From NCBI RefSeq assembly GCF_014648435.1, contig NZ_BMRC01000001.1, forward strand, positions 692,481 through 756,480: 64,000 bases of DNA, in the 5' to 3' direction. Position 1 is the first letter of the stretch. Each line of letters starts with the position of its first letter. A model generated the notes under the pieces. It was not told where the DNA came from. It saw only the letters and a list, made by a program, of their open reading frames with translations, and did not search any database. Source of the stretch: Nonomuraea spiralis (GTDB taxonomy: Bacteria > Actinomycetota > Actinomycetes > Streptosporangiales > Streptosporangiaceae). Below are positions 16,583-26,533 of the stretch, piece by piece. The position numbers and the translations under genes are program-made.

Positions 16583-17626
16583 TCAGTGCTCGCCGGTGGT
16601 GCCGAACTCGACCTCGATGTGGGGTGACAGCGCCCGCAGGAAGTCCGGCGCGTCGAAGATCCTCCCCGCCGAGGCGACCCCGGCGGCCCTGGTCCGGCCG
16701 GTCAGGACGCGCCGCACGGCCTCCACGGCGAGCGGCGCGCTGACGGCGTAGATGTCCCGGCCCCGGGCCACCGCCCGGCGTTCTCCGGCGCCCGAACGCA
16801 CGACGACGTCCACCACGAACGACTGCGCCGACCGCCCGTGCTCGTCGGCCGCGACCGGGGCCGGCGTGTCGGGCCTGGCGATGTCCCTGGCCGCCTCGAC
16901 CGTCATGTACGTACGCACCTCGGGGATCGCCAGGTGGCTCGGGACGGTCACGATGTCGGCCATGGAGAACTCCGCGATGACGTCGCGGGCCCCCGTCGGC
17001 TCGGGGAAGAACCACTTCTCGGCCGGCGCCTCGTCGTCGCGGTACTCCAGCCGGCCGCCGGAGTGGCGGACGCGCCGGCCCTCGCGCCGTTCCCGGGAGA
17101 CCCGGCCGGCGGCGCGGGTGCCGTTCGTGGGGTGCCAGCTGTCCAGGCCGTAGGCGATGTGGGCCTGGTCGGCCTCGGTCCAGTCGCCCATCGCCGCCGT
17201 GACCAGCAGGTCGCCGAGCCCGCCGTAGAAGGCCATCGCGGGCACGACCACGGTCCCCGCGGCCTCGGCGCGGGCGGCGTACAGCTCGAAGGTGTCGAGG
17301 TTGGCCTCGATCTCGGCGGCGACGTCCACGTAGGGGATGCCGGCGCGCAGGGCCGCCTCGATCACGGGACCGGCCGTGACGGCGAAGGGCCCGGCGCAGT
17401 TGATCACCGCGCCGGCCCCGTCCAGCGCGCGGTCCAGCGCGGCCGGATCGTCCACCGACGCATGCCTGGCCTCCACCCCGGGGTACGACTCCGCCAGCGC
17501 CCGCAGCGCCTCGGGGTCCCGGCCCACCAGGACGGGCACCAGTCCGCGCCGCGATGCCTCCGCCACCACGAAGCGGCCCGTGTGCCCGTACGCGCCGTAG
17601 ACCGCCACCGTGGAACCCGTCGTCAT
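16583..17626 (-). CDS. Saccharopine dehydrogenase-like NAD(P)-binding protein (trans-acting enoyl reductase type)
   Basis: The 347-residue product opens with a Rossmann motif, VAVYGAYGHTGRFVVAEA, and continues with the conserved INCAGPFAVTAGPVIEAAL and YVDVAAE segments of the saccharopine dehydrogenase/trans-enoyl reductase superfamily. AGGAG lies 7 bp before the ATG at 17626. It is most likely a cytosolic NAD(P)-dependent oxidoreductase on a hydrophobic or amino-acid-like substrate; the exact reaction is unknown. It is divergent from a GlxA-type AraC regulator starting 98 bp away, its probable controller. Confidence 0.82.
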   Translation of the reverse strand: MTTGSTVAVYGAYGHTGRFVVAEASRRGLVPVLVGRDPEALRALAESYPGVEARHASVDDPAALDRALDGAGAVINCAGPFAVTAGPVIEAALRAGIPYVDVAAEIEANLDTFELYAARAEAAGTVVVPAMAFYGGLGDLLVTAAMGDWTEADQAHIAYGLDSWHPTNGTRAAGRVSRERREGRRVRHSGGRLEYRDDEAPAEKWFFPEPTGARDVIAEFSMADIVTVPSHLAIPEVRTYMTVEAARDIARPDTPAPVAADEHGRSAQSFVVDVVVRSGAGERRAVARGRDIYAVSAPLAVEAVRRVLTGRTRAAGVASAGRIFDAPDFLRALSPHIEVEFGTTGEH

Positions 17627-17724
17627 GGTCTTTCTCCTGTCCGAATCAGTCACCCGGACATCGTGGCAACCAGCCCGATCCCGGCGCGAGCGTCCGGAAC
17701 GACACGATGCGTACAATTCCGGAC

Positions 17725-18672
17725 GTGAGCACAGTCGCTGTCGCCGTGGCCGACGGGATCCTGCACTTCGAACTGGCGCTGGCCTGCGAACTGCTCGGCT
17801 CGCCCCCGCCGGTCCCCGTGGACGGCTGGTACGAGGTCGTCATCTGCGGCGCGGGTCCCGTCCGGGCCGACGGGCGTTTCCTGCTCGAACCCGACGCCGG
17901 GCTCGACCGGCTCGTACGGGCCGACACCGTGATCGTCCCGGGCTGGGCCGAGGTCGACGTGGACCCGCCGGCGGACCTCGTCCAGGCGGTGCGGGCGGCG
18001 TACGAGGCCGGGGCGCGGGTGGCCTCGCTCTGCACGGGCGCCTTCGTCCTGGCCGCCGCCGGCCTGCTGGACGGGCGGCGCGCCACCACCCACTGGGCCC
18101 ACACCGCGACGCTGGCCGCCCGCCATCCCCGCGTCGACGTCGATCCGGACGTGCTCTACGTGGACGAGGGCCGCGTGCTCACCGCCGCGGGCAAGGCCGC
18201 CGCCCTGGACCTGTGCCTGCACCTGGTCCGCCGCGACCACGGCTCGGCGGTGGCCAACGCGGTCGCGCGCCGCCTGGTCGTCGCGCCGCACCGGCCCGGC
18301 GGCCAGGCCCAGTTCGTCGCCACCCCGGTGCCGGAGCCGCGCGGCCACCCCCTCAGCGACCTGCTGGCCTGGACGGGCCGCCACCTGGACCAGTCGCTGA
18401 CGGTCGAGGACCTGGCCCGCCGGGCGAACATGAGCTCCCGACACCTCGGCCGCCACTTCAGGTCCATGACGGGCACCACCTCGCTGCAATGGCTGCTGAC
18501 CCAGCGCATCCGCCGCGCCCAGGAACTGCTGGAGACCACCGACGACAGCGTGGACGTCATCGCCGAGGCCACCGGCATGGGCACCGCGGCCACGCTGCGC
18601 CGGCACTTCAACCGCACCGTCGGCGTGCCGCCCGACGCCTACCGCCGCACCTTCCGCGCCCGCCGCCTTTGA
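17725..18672 (+). CDS. GlxA-family AraC regulator (DJ-1/PfpI domain plus AraC HTH)
   Basis: The 315-residue product has an N-terminal DJ-1/PfpI-like domain (about 1-165, nucleophile-elbow region ASLCTGAFVLAAAGLLDG) and a C-terminal pair of AraC helix-turn-helices (about 215-310: LTVEDLARRANMSSRHLGRH, then DVIAEATGMGTAATLRRHF). The GTG at 17725 fits the family start; an in-frame ATG at 17707 is the alternative. A TACAAT box at 17711-17716 would place the transcription start almost on the GTG, so the message may be leaderless. It probably controls the divergent oxidoreductase gene. Confidence 0.87.
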   Translation: MSTVAVAVADGILHFELALACELLGSPPPVPVDGWYEVVICGAGPVRADGRFLLEPDAGLDRLVRADTVIVPGWAEVDVDPPADLVQAVRAAYEAGARVASLCTGAFVLAAAGLLDGRRATTHWAHTATLAARHPRVDVDPDVLYVDEGRVLTAAGKAAALDLCLHLVRRDHGSAVANAVARRLVVAPHRPGGQAQFVATPVPEPRGHPLSDLLAWTGRHLDQSLTVEDLARRANMSSRHLGRHFRSMTGTTSLQWLLTQRIRRAQELLETTDDSVDVIAEATGMGTAATLRRHFNRTVGVPPDAYRRTFRARRL

Positions 18673-18713
18673 CACCCCGTACGGCTAACCGCTATCTATT
18701 GGCTAACCGTTAG
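18669..18713 (+). promoter_or_regulatory. Promoter and operator of the PadR/ABC operon
   Basis: A consensus TTGACA (18669-18674) is followed after 18 bp by TATCTA (18693-18698). The -10 is bracketed by two direct copies of GGCTAACCG (18683-18691 and 18701-18709), and the second forms the palindrome CTAACCGTTAG (18703-18713). Binding there by the PadR product would block the promoter, so autoregulation is likely. Confidence 0.65.
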
Positions 18714-18724
18714 GGGGTGGTGGC

Positions 18725-19258
18725 GTGCAGGACGCGGTGCTGGCGATGCTCGCCAAGGAGCCGGCGCACGGCTACCACCTGCGCGCCCGGCTGCGGCAGA
18801 GCCTCGGGCCGCTGGGCGAGTCGATGAACCCCGGCCAGATCTACGTGACCCTGACCCGGCTGGAGAAGGCCGGGCTCGTGGTCTGCGAACGCGCCGACGG
18901 CCTGCCCGAACGGCCGGAACGCAAGGTCTACGCGCTGACGCCGGCCGGTCAGCGTCGGGTCGCGGCCTGGCTGGCCGAGGTGGGCTGGCCGAAACCGGAC
19001 CTGGCGGAGTTCCATCTCAAGCTCGTCGCCGCTGCGGCGGCCCGGCTCGCCGACCCGGTCGAGCTGGTGGCGGCGCAGCGCCGCGAGCTGATGCGCCGCC
19101 TGGGCGAGGCGCAGCGGGCGGCGCTGGCCGAACCGGCGGCATCGGGCGCCGGCCTGCTGCTGGAAGGCGTCGTACTGCGGTTGCAGGCGGACCTGCGCTG
19201 GCTGGACGCGTGCGAGCGGGCCTGGTCCGAGGCCGACGACGAAGTTGGGGACGCATGA
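18725..19258 (+). CDS. PadR-family transcriptional repressor
   Basis: The 177-residue product has the PadR winged helix at about 2-80 ([20 protein letters not shown], later [16 protein letters not shown] and [17 protein letters not shown]) and a helical C-terminal dimer domain. It is the first gene of an operon with an ABC exporter; its stop overlaps the ATPase start by 4 bp. A TTGACA promoter with repeated GGCTAACCG sites lies just upstream. GTG start. PadR proteins of this type usually repress a linked exporter until a drug or lipid signal binds. Confidence 0.9.
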   Translation: MQDAVLAMLAKEPAHGYHLRARLRQSLGPLGESMNPGQIYVTLTRLEKAGLVVCERADGLPERPERKVYALTPAGQRRVAAWLAEVGWPKPDLAEFHLKLVAAAAARLADPVELVAAQRRELMRRLGEAQRAALAEPAASGAGLLLEGVVLRLQADLRWLDACERAWSEADDEVGDA

Positions 19259-19981
19259 ACGTGTTACGGGCCCACGGCCTGGTGAAGACGCACGGCCAGG
19301 GGCAGAGCCGGGTCCGCGCGGTGGACGAGGTCGACCTGGAGGTGCCCGAAGGGCAGACCCTGGCGGTGATGGGCCCGAGCGGCTGCGGCAAGTCCACGCT
19401 GCTGCACCTGCTGAGCGGCCTGGAGCGGCCGACCGGCGGAGAGGTGTGGCTGGCCGGGCGGCGCATCGACACGCTGAGCGAGCGGGCCCTGGCCCGGCTG
19501 CGGCGCCGGTCCGTGGGGTTCGTCTTCCAGGCGTTCCACCTGGTGGGAGCTGTCGGCGGCCGAGAACGTCGAGCTGCCCGTACTGCTGGCCGGGCGTTCG
19601 CCGCGCGAGGCCAGGCGGCGCGCGGGCCTGCTGCTGGAACGGGTCGGGCTCGACGCGCGTGCCCGGCACCTGCCCTCGCAACTGTCGGGCGGGCAGCGGC
19701 AGCGGGTCGCCATCGCCCGCGCCCTCGCCAACGACCCGCTGGTCGTGCTGGCCGACGAGCCGACCGGCAACCTCGACTCCGCCGCGACGCTCGACGTGCT
19801 GCGGCTCTTCGAGGGCCTGCGGTCCGCGGGACAGACCCTCGTGATCGTCACGCACGACGAACGGGTCGCGGCCACCGCCGACCGGCTGGTCTCGATGCGC
19901 GACGGGATGTTCGTCGACGACACCCGGCTGGCCGGCTCCTCCACGGGCGGGCTCGGCGGGCTGATCGGGCTGGAGGGCTGA
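19255..19981 (+). pseudogene. ABC transporter ATP-binding protein, frameshifted
   Basis: The N-terminal half reads [20 protein letters not shown] with Walker [10 protein letters not shown] near residue 44 and Q-loop FVFQAFHLV. At the GGG at 19545-19547 the homologous frame moves by one base and resumes as [19 protein letters not shown], then signature [15 protein letters not shown] and Walker [13 protein letters not shown], ending at the TGA 19979-19981. The total of 727 bases is one more than a multiple of three, consistent with one inserted G. As written, the protein would lose its signature and Walker B and the exporter would be dead. A sequencing error in a G run is equally possible. MacB/LolD-type family. 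Confidence 0.8.
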
Positions 19982-19986
19982 CCGGC

Positions 19987-21777
19987 ATGGGCTCCGTCGT
20001 GCTCGTCGTACGCCTGGTGCTGGCCGACGTGCGCCGGCACCGGGTCCAGGCCGCGATGCTGCTGCTCGCGGTCGCCGTGGCCACCGCCACGATGGCCCTC
20101 GGCCTGTCCCTGCGCGGCGCGAGCGACGCCCTGTACGAGCAGACCCGCGCGGCCACCGCCGGGCCCGACGTGGTGGCGCTCTCCGGTGACACGGGCCGGA
20201 GCGTGACCTCGGCGCTGGCCGCGCTGGCGAAGGCCCCCGAGGTGACCGCCCACCACGGCCCCTACCGCATCGTCTACGCCGACCTCACCACCCGCGAGGC
20301 CACGTCCTCCCCCGTCGTCGTGCACGGCTTCGCCGAGACGCCCGGCACGGTCAACCGGCCGCTGCTGACCTCGGGCCGTTGGGTGCGTCCCGGCGGCGCC
20401 GTCCTCGAACGCGGCTTCGCCACCGCGCTGGGCGTCGGGGTCGGCGACCGGGTCACCATCGCGGGCCGGTCGTACCCCGTGGTCGGGATCGCCGTCACCG
20501 CGGCCACCTCCATCTACCCCTGGGCGGCGCAGATCGGGCCGGGCGGCGGCCCCACCGACTACACCGGCCTGGCCTGGATGACCCGGTCGGACGCCCGGAC
20601 ACTGGCCGCGTCCCGGGATCTGCCGGTGAGCCTGGCCATCGACCTCAAGCTGCGTGACCCCGCCGCCGTCACGGCCTTCCGCGACGCCCACCGGGACTCC
20701 GGCGCGCGGATCAACTTCCACTCCTGGCAGTTCATGGCCCAGCAGGACACCGTCATCCTGCGGTCCAGCCGGCCGATCCTGGTCGTCGGCAGCTGGTTGC
20801 TCGGCTTCCTGGCCGTCACCGGGGTGGCCGCGCTGGCCGCGGGCCGCGCCGCCGAGCAGACGCGCCGGGCCGGGCTGCTCAAGGCCGTCGGCGCGACGCC
20901 GGGGCTGATCGCCACCGTCCTGCTCACCGAGTACCTGGCGCTGGCGCTGGCCGGTGACGCCCTGGGGCTGGCGATCGCCCGCCTGGCCGGGCCCGCCGCC
21001 GCCAGTCCCACCGCCAGCCGGATCGGCGACGCCGTCGTGCTGACCGGCGCGACCGTCGCCGCGGCGACCGTGCTCGCCGTGGCGGTGGCGGTGCTGTCCA
21101 CGCTGCGTCCGACGTTGCGGGCCCTGCGTACGGCGACCGTCACGGCGCTGTCCGTCACCGCCCACCAGCCCCGTCACCGTCCCCGGCTCACCGCGCTGTC
21201 GGCGCTGCTGCCCACGTCGTTCCTGCTCGGGCTGCGGCTGACCGCCCGCCGGCCGGGACGGGCCGTGCTCCAGGCGTGCGCCACCGCGACCACGGTGATC
21301 GCGATCGTCGCCCTGCTGGCCCTGTACGCCCAGCCGGAGAGGGGCTACGGCCTGGACGGCTCCGCCGCCCTGCCCAACCTGCGGGGCGAGCACGACCGCC
21401 GGTTGATGCTCGCCGTCGCCCTCCTGCTGGTCGCGCTCGCCGTCGTGAACACCGTCACCTTCACCTGGACCACCGCCATGGAGGCGCGGGCGAACATGGC
21501 CGTCGCCCGTACGCTCGGGGCCACCCCGGGGCAGGTCACCGCCGGGCTGGCCGCGGCCCAGTTGCTTCCGGCGCTGCCGGGCGCGCTCGCCGGCGTTCCC
21601 CTGGGCGTCGTGTTGTGCTCGGTCCTCAGTCCCGGGAGGGTGGTCATGCCTGCGTCGTCCTGGCTGTTCGGGGCGGCACTGGCGATCCTGCCGGCGACGG
21701 CGGCGTTCACCGCCGTGCCCGCGCGCCTGGCGGCCCGGCGTCCGGTGGCGGCCGCCCTCGGCGCCGAGACGGCCTGA
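19987..21777 (+). CDS. FtsX-like ABC transporter permease
   Basis: The 596-residue product has the MacB/FtsX layout: an N-terminal helix ([20 protein letters not shown]), a large outer domain at about 40-250, three helices, a second FtsX core, and final helices to residue 590. It starts 6 bp after the ATPase stop. With the upstream ATPase it would form a type VII mechanotransmission or lipoprotein/antibiotic exporter controlled by PadR. The permease itself is intact even though its ATPase partner is frameshifted in this sequence. Confidence 0.9.
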   Translation: MGSVVLVVRLVLADVRRHRVQAAMLLLAVAVATATMALGLSLRGASDALYEQTRAATAGPDVVALSGDTGRSVTSALAALAKAPEVTAHHGPYRIVYADLTTREATSSPVVVHGFAETPGTVNRPLLTSGRWVRPGGAVLERGFATALGVGVGDRVTIAGRSYPVVGIAVTAATSIYPWAAQIGPGGGPTDYTGLAWMTRSDARTLAASRDLPVSLAIDLKLRDPAAVTAFRDAHRDSGARINFHSWQFMAQQDTVILRSSRPILVVGSWLLGFLAVTGVAALAAGRAAEQTRRAGLLKAVGATPGLIATVLLTEYLALALAGDALGLAIARLAGPAAASPTASRIGDAVVLTGATVAAATVLAVAVAVLSTLRPTLRALRTATVTALSVTAHQPRHRPRLTALSALLPTSFLLGLRLTARRPGRAVLQACATATTVIAIVALLALYAQPERGYGLDGSAALPNLRGEHDRRLMLAVALLLVALAVVNTVTFTWTTAMEARANMAVARTLGATPGQVTAGLAAAQLLPALPGALAGVPLGVVLCSVLSPGRVVMPASSWLFGAALAILPATAAFTAVPARLAARRPVAAALGAETA

Positions 21778-21798
21778 TCGCGTGCCAGACTCCTGGCC

Positions 21799-24700
21799 AT
21801 GGCGGAGGTGACCGGGGCGGGCGGGCGGGTGCGCGTGGGCGTGCTCGGTCCGGTGACGCTGGACACCGCCGCCGGTCCGGCGGGGGTCGGGGGCGTACGG
21901 CTGCGGGTGTTGCTGGCCCGGCTGGCGCTGGACGCCGGGCGGGCCGTACGGCCCGAGACCCTGGCCGAGGCGTTGTGGGGCGGGGAGCCGCCGGAGGCGC
22001 CCCTGCACGCGCTGCAGTCGCTGGTGTCGCGGCTGCGGCGCGTCCTCGGGGATCCCGGGCTGCTCGTCTCGGGGCCCGCCGGGTATCGGCTGGTGGTCGA
22101 GCCGGACGCGGTCGACGCCGTCCGGTTCGAGCGGCTGGCCCGGGAGGGGCGGCGTTCGTCCGCGCGGTCCCGGCCCGCCGAGGCGGCCGCGGTCCTGCGC
22201 GCGGCGCTGGGCCTGTGGCGCGGGCCGGCGCTGGCCGACGTACGCGCCGCGCCGTTCGCCGCCGCCGAGGCCGAACGGCTCGAACGGGCCCGCCTGTCCG
22301 CCCTGGAGGACCGCATCGAGGCCGACCTCGCCGTGGCGACTCTCGTACCGGGGGCGGACCCCGCACCGGGAACGGACCTGGCGGTAGGGGCCGACCTGGC
22401 AATGGGTACGGACCTGGCGGCAGGAACGGGCCTGGCGGTGGCGACGGGGCTCGACCTGGTCGGTGAGCTGGAGGCGCTGGCCGCCGCGCACCCGCTGCGC
22501 GAGCGCCTGCACGCCCAGCTCATCCGGGCCCTGGCCATGAGCGGCCGCGGCGCCGAGGCGCTGGCCGCCTACGAGCGTGTTCGCGCCCTGCTGGCCGACG
22601 ACTTCGGCAGCGACCCCGGCCCCCACCTCCAGGAGGCCCACCTGGCGGTCCTGCGCGGCGCCCCACCCCGCCCCCGGACGGCGGACGCGGGCGCGGCTCG
22701 GCCAGGACCCTCGCGAGCGGACGGCGGCGCGGCTCCGCCAGGGCCCCGGCGGGCGGGCGGTGGCGCAGGGACGGTTCGTGAGCCGTTCCCGTCCCGGCGG
22801 GCGCACGGGAACCTGGACGTTCCGCTCACCAGCTTCGTGGGCCGGGACGGCGACGTGCGGCGCGTGGCCGGACTGCTCGAACGGGTCCGGCTGGTCACGC
22901 TGGTCGGCCCCGGAGGATCGGGCAAGACCCGGCTGGCCAACACGGTCGGCCGGCGGCTCGCACCGTCCGGCGGGGTGTGGTTCGTCCCGCTGGCCGCGGC
23001 CGGCGCGGACGACGTGCCCCGCGTGCTGCTCGACCTGCTGCGCTCCCGCGAGGAAGGCGCGCCGGCACGCCCGGTCACCCCGGAGGCGGTGCTGCACCAC
23101 CTGGCCGAGACGATCGCGGACGACGACCTGGTCCTCGTGCTGGACAACTGCGAGCACGTGATCGACGCCGCCGCGAGCCTGTCCGGGGCTCTGCTGGGCC
23201 GCTGCCCGAAGTTGCGGGTGCTGGCCACCAGCCGCGAACCCCTGCGGATCGACGGCGAGACCCTGCACCCGGTGCTCCCGCTGGACCTGCCCGAACCGGG
23301 TTCGACGTCGGAACGGGCACGGGTCAGCGCGGCGGTCCGGCTGTTCCACGACCGCGCCGCCGCCGTACGGCCCGGCTTCGTCCTGGAAGGCGGCGCGCTG
23401 ACCGCGGTCGCCGAGATCTGCCGCCGCCTGGACGGCCTGCCGCTGGCGATCGAGCTGGCCGCCGCCCGGCTGCGCACCCTGCCGGTCGAGGCGGTCGCGG
23501 CCCGGCTGGACGACCGGTTCCGGCTGCTCACCGGCGGCAGCCGTACGGCGCTGCCGCGCCACCGCACCCTGGCCGCCGCCGTCGCCTGGAGCTGGGACCT
23601 GCTCGACCCCGGCGAACGCGCCCTGCTGGAACGGCTGTCGGTCGTCCGCGGCAGCTTCACCGAGGACGCCGCGGCGGCGATCGGCGGGACCGGCGACGCG
23701 CCGGAGCTGCTGGCGGCGCTGGTGGACAAGTCCCTGCTGCACCCGGCCGAGTCCGCCGACCCGGCCGAGCCGCGCTACCGCCTGCTGGAGACCATCCGCG
23801 TGTACGGCCTTGAGCGGCTGGCCGGGCGCGACGAGGTCGCCGGTACGCGGGACCGGCACGCCCGGTTCTTCCTGAAGCTGGCCGAGGACGCCGATCCGGG
23901 CCTGCGCACGTCCGGTCAGCTCGGCCCGCTGGCCCGCCTGTCCGCCGAGCGGGACAACCTGTCGGCCGCGATCCGCTGGGCGGCCGAGTCCGGGGACGCC
24001 GCTCTGGCGGTCCGGTTCGGGGTCGCGCTGTGCTGGTTCTGGTTCCTGAAGGACTTCCCGCCGGACTCGCTCGACCTGCTCGGCCGGATGCTCCAGGTAC
24101 GCGGACCGGCCGAGCCGCGGGCCCGCGCGCTGGTCGCCGCCGCCCACGCGCTGGCCACCACCGAGGCGGCCGGGCCGGAGGAGGCGGAGGCGGCCTTCGG
24201 CCGGATCAGGACGGCGCTGGCCGGCCTCGCCCCCGGCACGCATCCCATCGCCACGATGGCCCGGCTGGCGCTCGGCATCGTGTCCGAGGGCGATCGGGCC
24301 GTACCGGAGGAGGGGCACGATCCGTGGAGCCGGTCGCTGTCCCTGCTGGTCACGGGCGTGCTGGCGATGAACACCGGCCACGCCGCCGAGGCGAGGGACG
24401 TGTTGTCCCGCGCGCTGACCGGCTTCGAGGAGCTCGGCGAGCGGTGGGGCGTGGCGATCACGCTGAGCGCGCTCGGCTCGGCGCTGATCCGCTCCGGCGA
24501 GCCGGCCGGCGCGCCCGCCCTGTCCGAACGCGCCACCGGCTACTTCCGCGAGCTCGGCATGCCCGAGCACACCATGGAGAACGAGGTGGCCGCCGCGCTG
24601 CACCGGGCCGAGTCCGGCGACGTGGACGGCGGGCGGCGGCACCTGTCCGGCCTGCTCGACCAGGCCGAGCGGACCGGGTCGGCGGAATCGTGCACGCAGG

Positions 24701-25197
24701 TGCGCCTGGGCCTCGCCCGCCTGGAATGGACGGCCGGGCGAACGGAAGCGGCCCGCGCGCACGCCCTGGCCGGCCTCGCCGGGGCGCCGCCCGGCCGATC
24801 CACCACGCCGCCCCTGACGGCGTTGCTGCTCGGCGTGCTCGCGCAGTCGGACCTCGCGGAGGGTTTCCCCGACCGGGCGGCCCGCCGGCTCGACCACCCG
24901 GCGGTGCGCCTGACGCTGACCTGGCACACGCCGGTCGCCGCCGCGACCGCGGTCGTGGCCGCCGCGATCGAGCTGGGCCGCGACCGGCCCGAGCGGGCGG
25001 GGCGGCTGCTCGGGGCCGCCACCGTGCTGGGCGGCTGGGCCGGACCCGGCGAGACCGACGCGCGGCGGCTCACCCGGCGGGCCGAGGCCGTCCTGGGCGC
25101 CGCCGGGTTCGCGGCCGAGCACGCGGCGGGCGCGGCGATGTCGCGGTCCGGGGCCGAGGGCCTGGTGTCCGCGGTCATCACCGCGCCGGTCAGCTAG
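21799..25197 (+). CDS. AfsR/SARP-like regulator: BTAD, NB-ARC ATPase and TPR region
   Basis: The 1132-residue product begins with an OmpR-type DNA-binding domain ([31 protein letters not shown]) and a bacterial transcriptional activation domain to about residue 300. This is followed by an NB-ARC-type ATPase with Walker [12 protein letters not shown] near 370 and [20 protein letters not shown] as Walker B region, then helical tetratricopeptide-like repeats to the end. Such proteins activate secondary metabolism or stress genes. A six-copy 18-bp repeat is inserted in the activation domain. The start lies 21 bp after the exporter permease, so it may share that transcript. Its 3' end overlaps the convergent hydrolase gene by 8 bp. 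Targets are unknown. Confidence 0.88.
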   Translation: MAEVTGAGGRVRVGVLGPVTLDTAAGPAGVGGVRLRVLLARLALDAGRAVRPETLAEALWGGEPPEAPLHALQSLVSRLRRVLGDPGLLVSGPAGYRLVVEPDAVDAVRFERLAREGRRSSARSRPAEAAAVLRAALGLWRGPALADVRAAPFAAAEAERLERARLSALEDRIEADLAVATLVPGADPAPGTDLAVGADLAMGTDLAAGTGLAVATGLDLVGELEALAAAHPLRERLHAQLIRALAMSGRGAEALAAYERVRALLADDFGSDPGPHLQEAHLAVLRGAPPRPRTADAGAARPGPSRADGGAAPPGPRRAGGGAGTVREPFPSRRAHGNLDVPLTSFVGRDGDVRRVAGLLERVRLVTLVGPGGSGKTRLANTVGRRLAPSGGVWFVPLAAAGADDVPRVLLDLLRSREEGAPARPVTPEAVLHHLAETIADDDLVLVLDNCEHVIDAAASLSGALLGRCPKLRVLATSREPLRIDGETLHPVLPLDLPEPGSTSERARVSAAVRLFHDRAAAVRPGFVLEGGALTAVAEICRRLDGLPLAIELAAARLRTLPVEAVAARLDDRFRLLTGGSRTALPRHRTLAAAVAWSWDLLDPGERALLERLSVVRGSFTEDAAAAIGGTGDAPELLAALVDKSLLHPAESADPAEPRYRLLETIRVYGLERLAGRDEVAGTRDRHARFFLKLAEDADPGLRTSGQLGPLARLSAERDNLSAAIRWAAESGDAALAVRFGVALCWFWFLKDFPPDSLDLLGRMLQVRGPAEPRARALVAAAHALATTEAAGPEEAEAAFGRIRTALAGLAPGTHPIATMARLALGIVSEGDRAVPEEGHDPWSRSLSLLVTGVLAMNTGHAAEARDVLSRALTGFEELGERWGVAITLSALGSALIRSGEPAGAPALSERATGYFRELGMPEHTMENEVAAALHRAESGDVDGGRRHLSGLLDQAERTGSAESCTQVRLGLARLEWTAGRTEAARAHALAGLAGAPPGRSTTPPLTALLLGVLAQSDLAEGFPDRAARRLDHPAVRLTLTWHTPVAAATAVVAAAIELGRDRPERAGRLLGAATVLGGWAGPGETDARRLTRRAEAVLGAAGFAAEHAAGAAMSRSGAEGLVSAVITAPVS
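22348..22455 (+). repeat. Six-copy 18-bp in-frame tandem repeat inside the AfsR-like gene
   Basis: Six degenerate 18-bp units encode xG[TA]DLA hexapeptides ([36 protein letters not shown]), residues 184-219. They interrupt the helical activation domain and look like replication-slippage expansion; copy number may differ between strains. Confidence 0.85.
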
Positions 25198-26452
25198 CGC
25201 CCGGTACGGGTTTGCCGAACATCGCGCAGGTCACGGCCGTCTGGAGCGCCTGGGCGGCCTTGGCGAGCTTGGGGTCGGCCTCGAACTCGGCCCAGAACTC
25301 CGCCGAGACGAGGACGGCCGCCGTACGGCCGCCGGTGCGGTCGGTGAGGCCGGTGGTCAGGTAGCCGGGCATGCCGCCGTCGTGTCCCCAGAACGTGCCG
25401 CACGGGTGGGCGGCGGTCTGGATGCCCAGGCCGTAGCCGGGGCCGTCCGGGTGTCGCGCGTCCATGGGGACGGTGGTGCGCAACTGGGCGAGCTGGGCGG
25501 CGGGCAGCAGCTTGCCGGACATCAGCGCGGCCTGGAAGCGGGCCCAGTCCCGCGTGGTGGACACCACCGCCCCGGCCGGGCCGCCCCACCCGGGGTCGTG
25601 GCCGGAGACATCGACGTGACCGTCGTGGCGTGGCCCGGCGAAGCGCCGGAACGCGGCGGGCACCGCGGGCGGCATGTGGGCGGCGTCCGGCTCGTAGCCG
25701 CGGGCGTACGGGCCGCGCCAGGCGCGACCGGTGGCGTAGTAGGTGTGGTCGAGGCCGAGCGGCCGGGCGATCCGGTCCCTGACCAGGTCGGCCAGGCTCG
25801 CGCCGGTGACCCGTTCCAGGACGGCGCCGATGGCGGCGTAGCCGGTGTTGCTGTAGGCCCATCGTGTGCCCGGCGCGAACAGCGGCTTGTGCTTCACCCC
25901 CACGGCGAGCAGCTTCTCCGGGGTCCACCGCCGGCGGTCCGTGCCCAGCATCGAGGGGCGGATCGCGGGGTCGCCGGTGTAGTCGTACAGGCCGCTGGTG
26001 TGGTTCAGCAGCATGCGCAGGGTGATCGAGGCGCCGCCCGGCACCTTGCCCGGCAGCCACTTGTCCACCGGGTCGGTCAGGGCGAGCCTGCCCTCGGCGG
26101 CCAGTCCCAGCACGAGCACGGCCATCATGGTCTTGGTGCTGGACCCCATCCGGAACTCGTCCCCTGCCTTGAGCACGTGGTCCCGTCTGGTCCAGGCGGC
26201 CTGCTCGGCGATCTCGACGGGCCGGCCGCGGCCGTCGTCGACCCGTACGAGCACGCCGGGCGCCCCGGCCGCCACCACCTCCCGGGCCAGTTGCCGCAGC
26301 CGGGCCTGCGTCTCGTTCCCGGCGGGCGCGGCCACGGCGCCCGCCGGGAACGCGGCGGCCAGGGCCAGGCCCACGGCCGGCACCGCGGCCACGAGCACGC
26401 GCGGCCACCGGGGCCGCACCGCACGGCGGGACGAGACATCACAACGGGACAT
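25190..26452 (-). CDS. Secreted serine hydrolase, class C beta-lactamase/D-Ala-D-Ala carboxypeptidase fold
   Basis: The product of about 420 residues has a signal peptide (basic start, hydrophobic [20 protein letters not shown]) and the serine beta-lactamase-like motifs: SxxK as SSTK, YSN as the Tyr motif ([12 protein letters not shown]) and the HxG box in [16 protein letters not shown] precedes the ATG at 26452; a longer frame to 26494 lacks such a site. It resembles the Streptomyces R61 carboxypeptidase group, so it may trim cell-wall peptides or hydrolyse esters or amides; resistance is not implied. It lies upstream of an MFS exporter on the opposite side of the AfsR-like gene. Confidence 0.87.
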   Translation of the reverse strand: MSRCDVSSRRAVRPRWPRVLVAAVPAVGLALAAAFPAGAVAAPAGNETQARLRQLAREVVAAGAPGVLVRVDDGRGRPVEIAEQAAWTRRDHVLKAGDEFRMGSSTKTMMAVLVLGLAAEGRLALTDPVDKWLPGKVPGGASITLRMLLNHTSGLYDYTGDPAIRPSMLGTDRRRWTPEKLLAVGVKHKPLFAPGTRWAYSNTGYAAIGAVLERVTGASLADLVRDRIARPLGLDHTYYATGRAWRGPYARGYEPDAAHMPPAVPAAFRRFAGPRHDGHVDVSGHDPGWGGPAGAVVSTTRDWARFQAALMSGKLLPAAQLAQLRTTVPMDARHPDGPGYGLGIQTAAHPCGTFWGHDGGMPGYLTTGLTDRTGGRTAAVLVSAEFWAEFEADPKLAKAAQALQTAVTCAMFGKPVPGAS

Positions 26453-26533
26453 GAACCGGTTCCTCCGGAAGTCGGGTGACGCGAACGCCCCCACCCTCCG
26501 GCCTCCCGCTCACAAACCGCACACAGCCCGCTG

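Noticed and set aside
19264..25122. 1952-residue open frame on the minus strand
   Set aside because: It is the antisense of the exporter and AfsR-like genes and has only low-complexity Gly/Arg/Gln-rich sequence.
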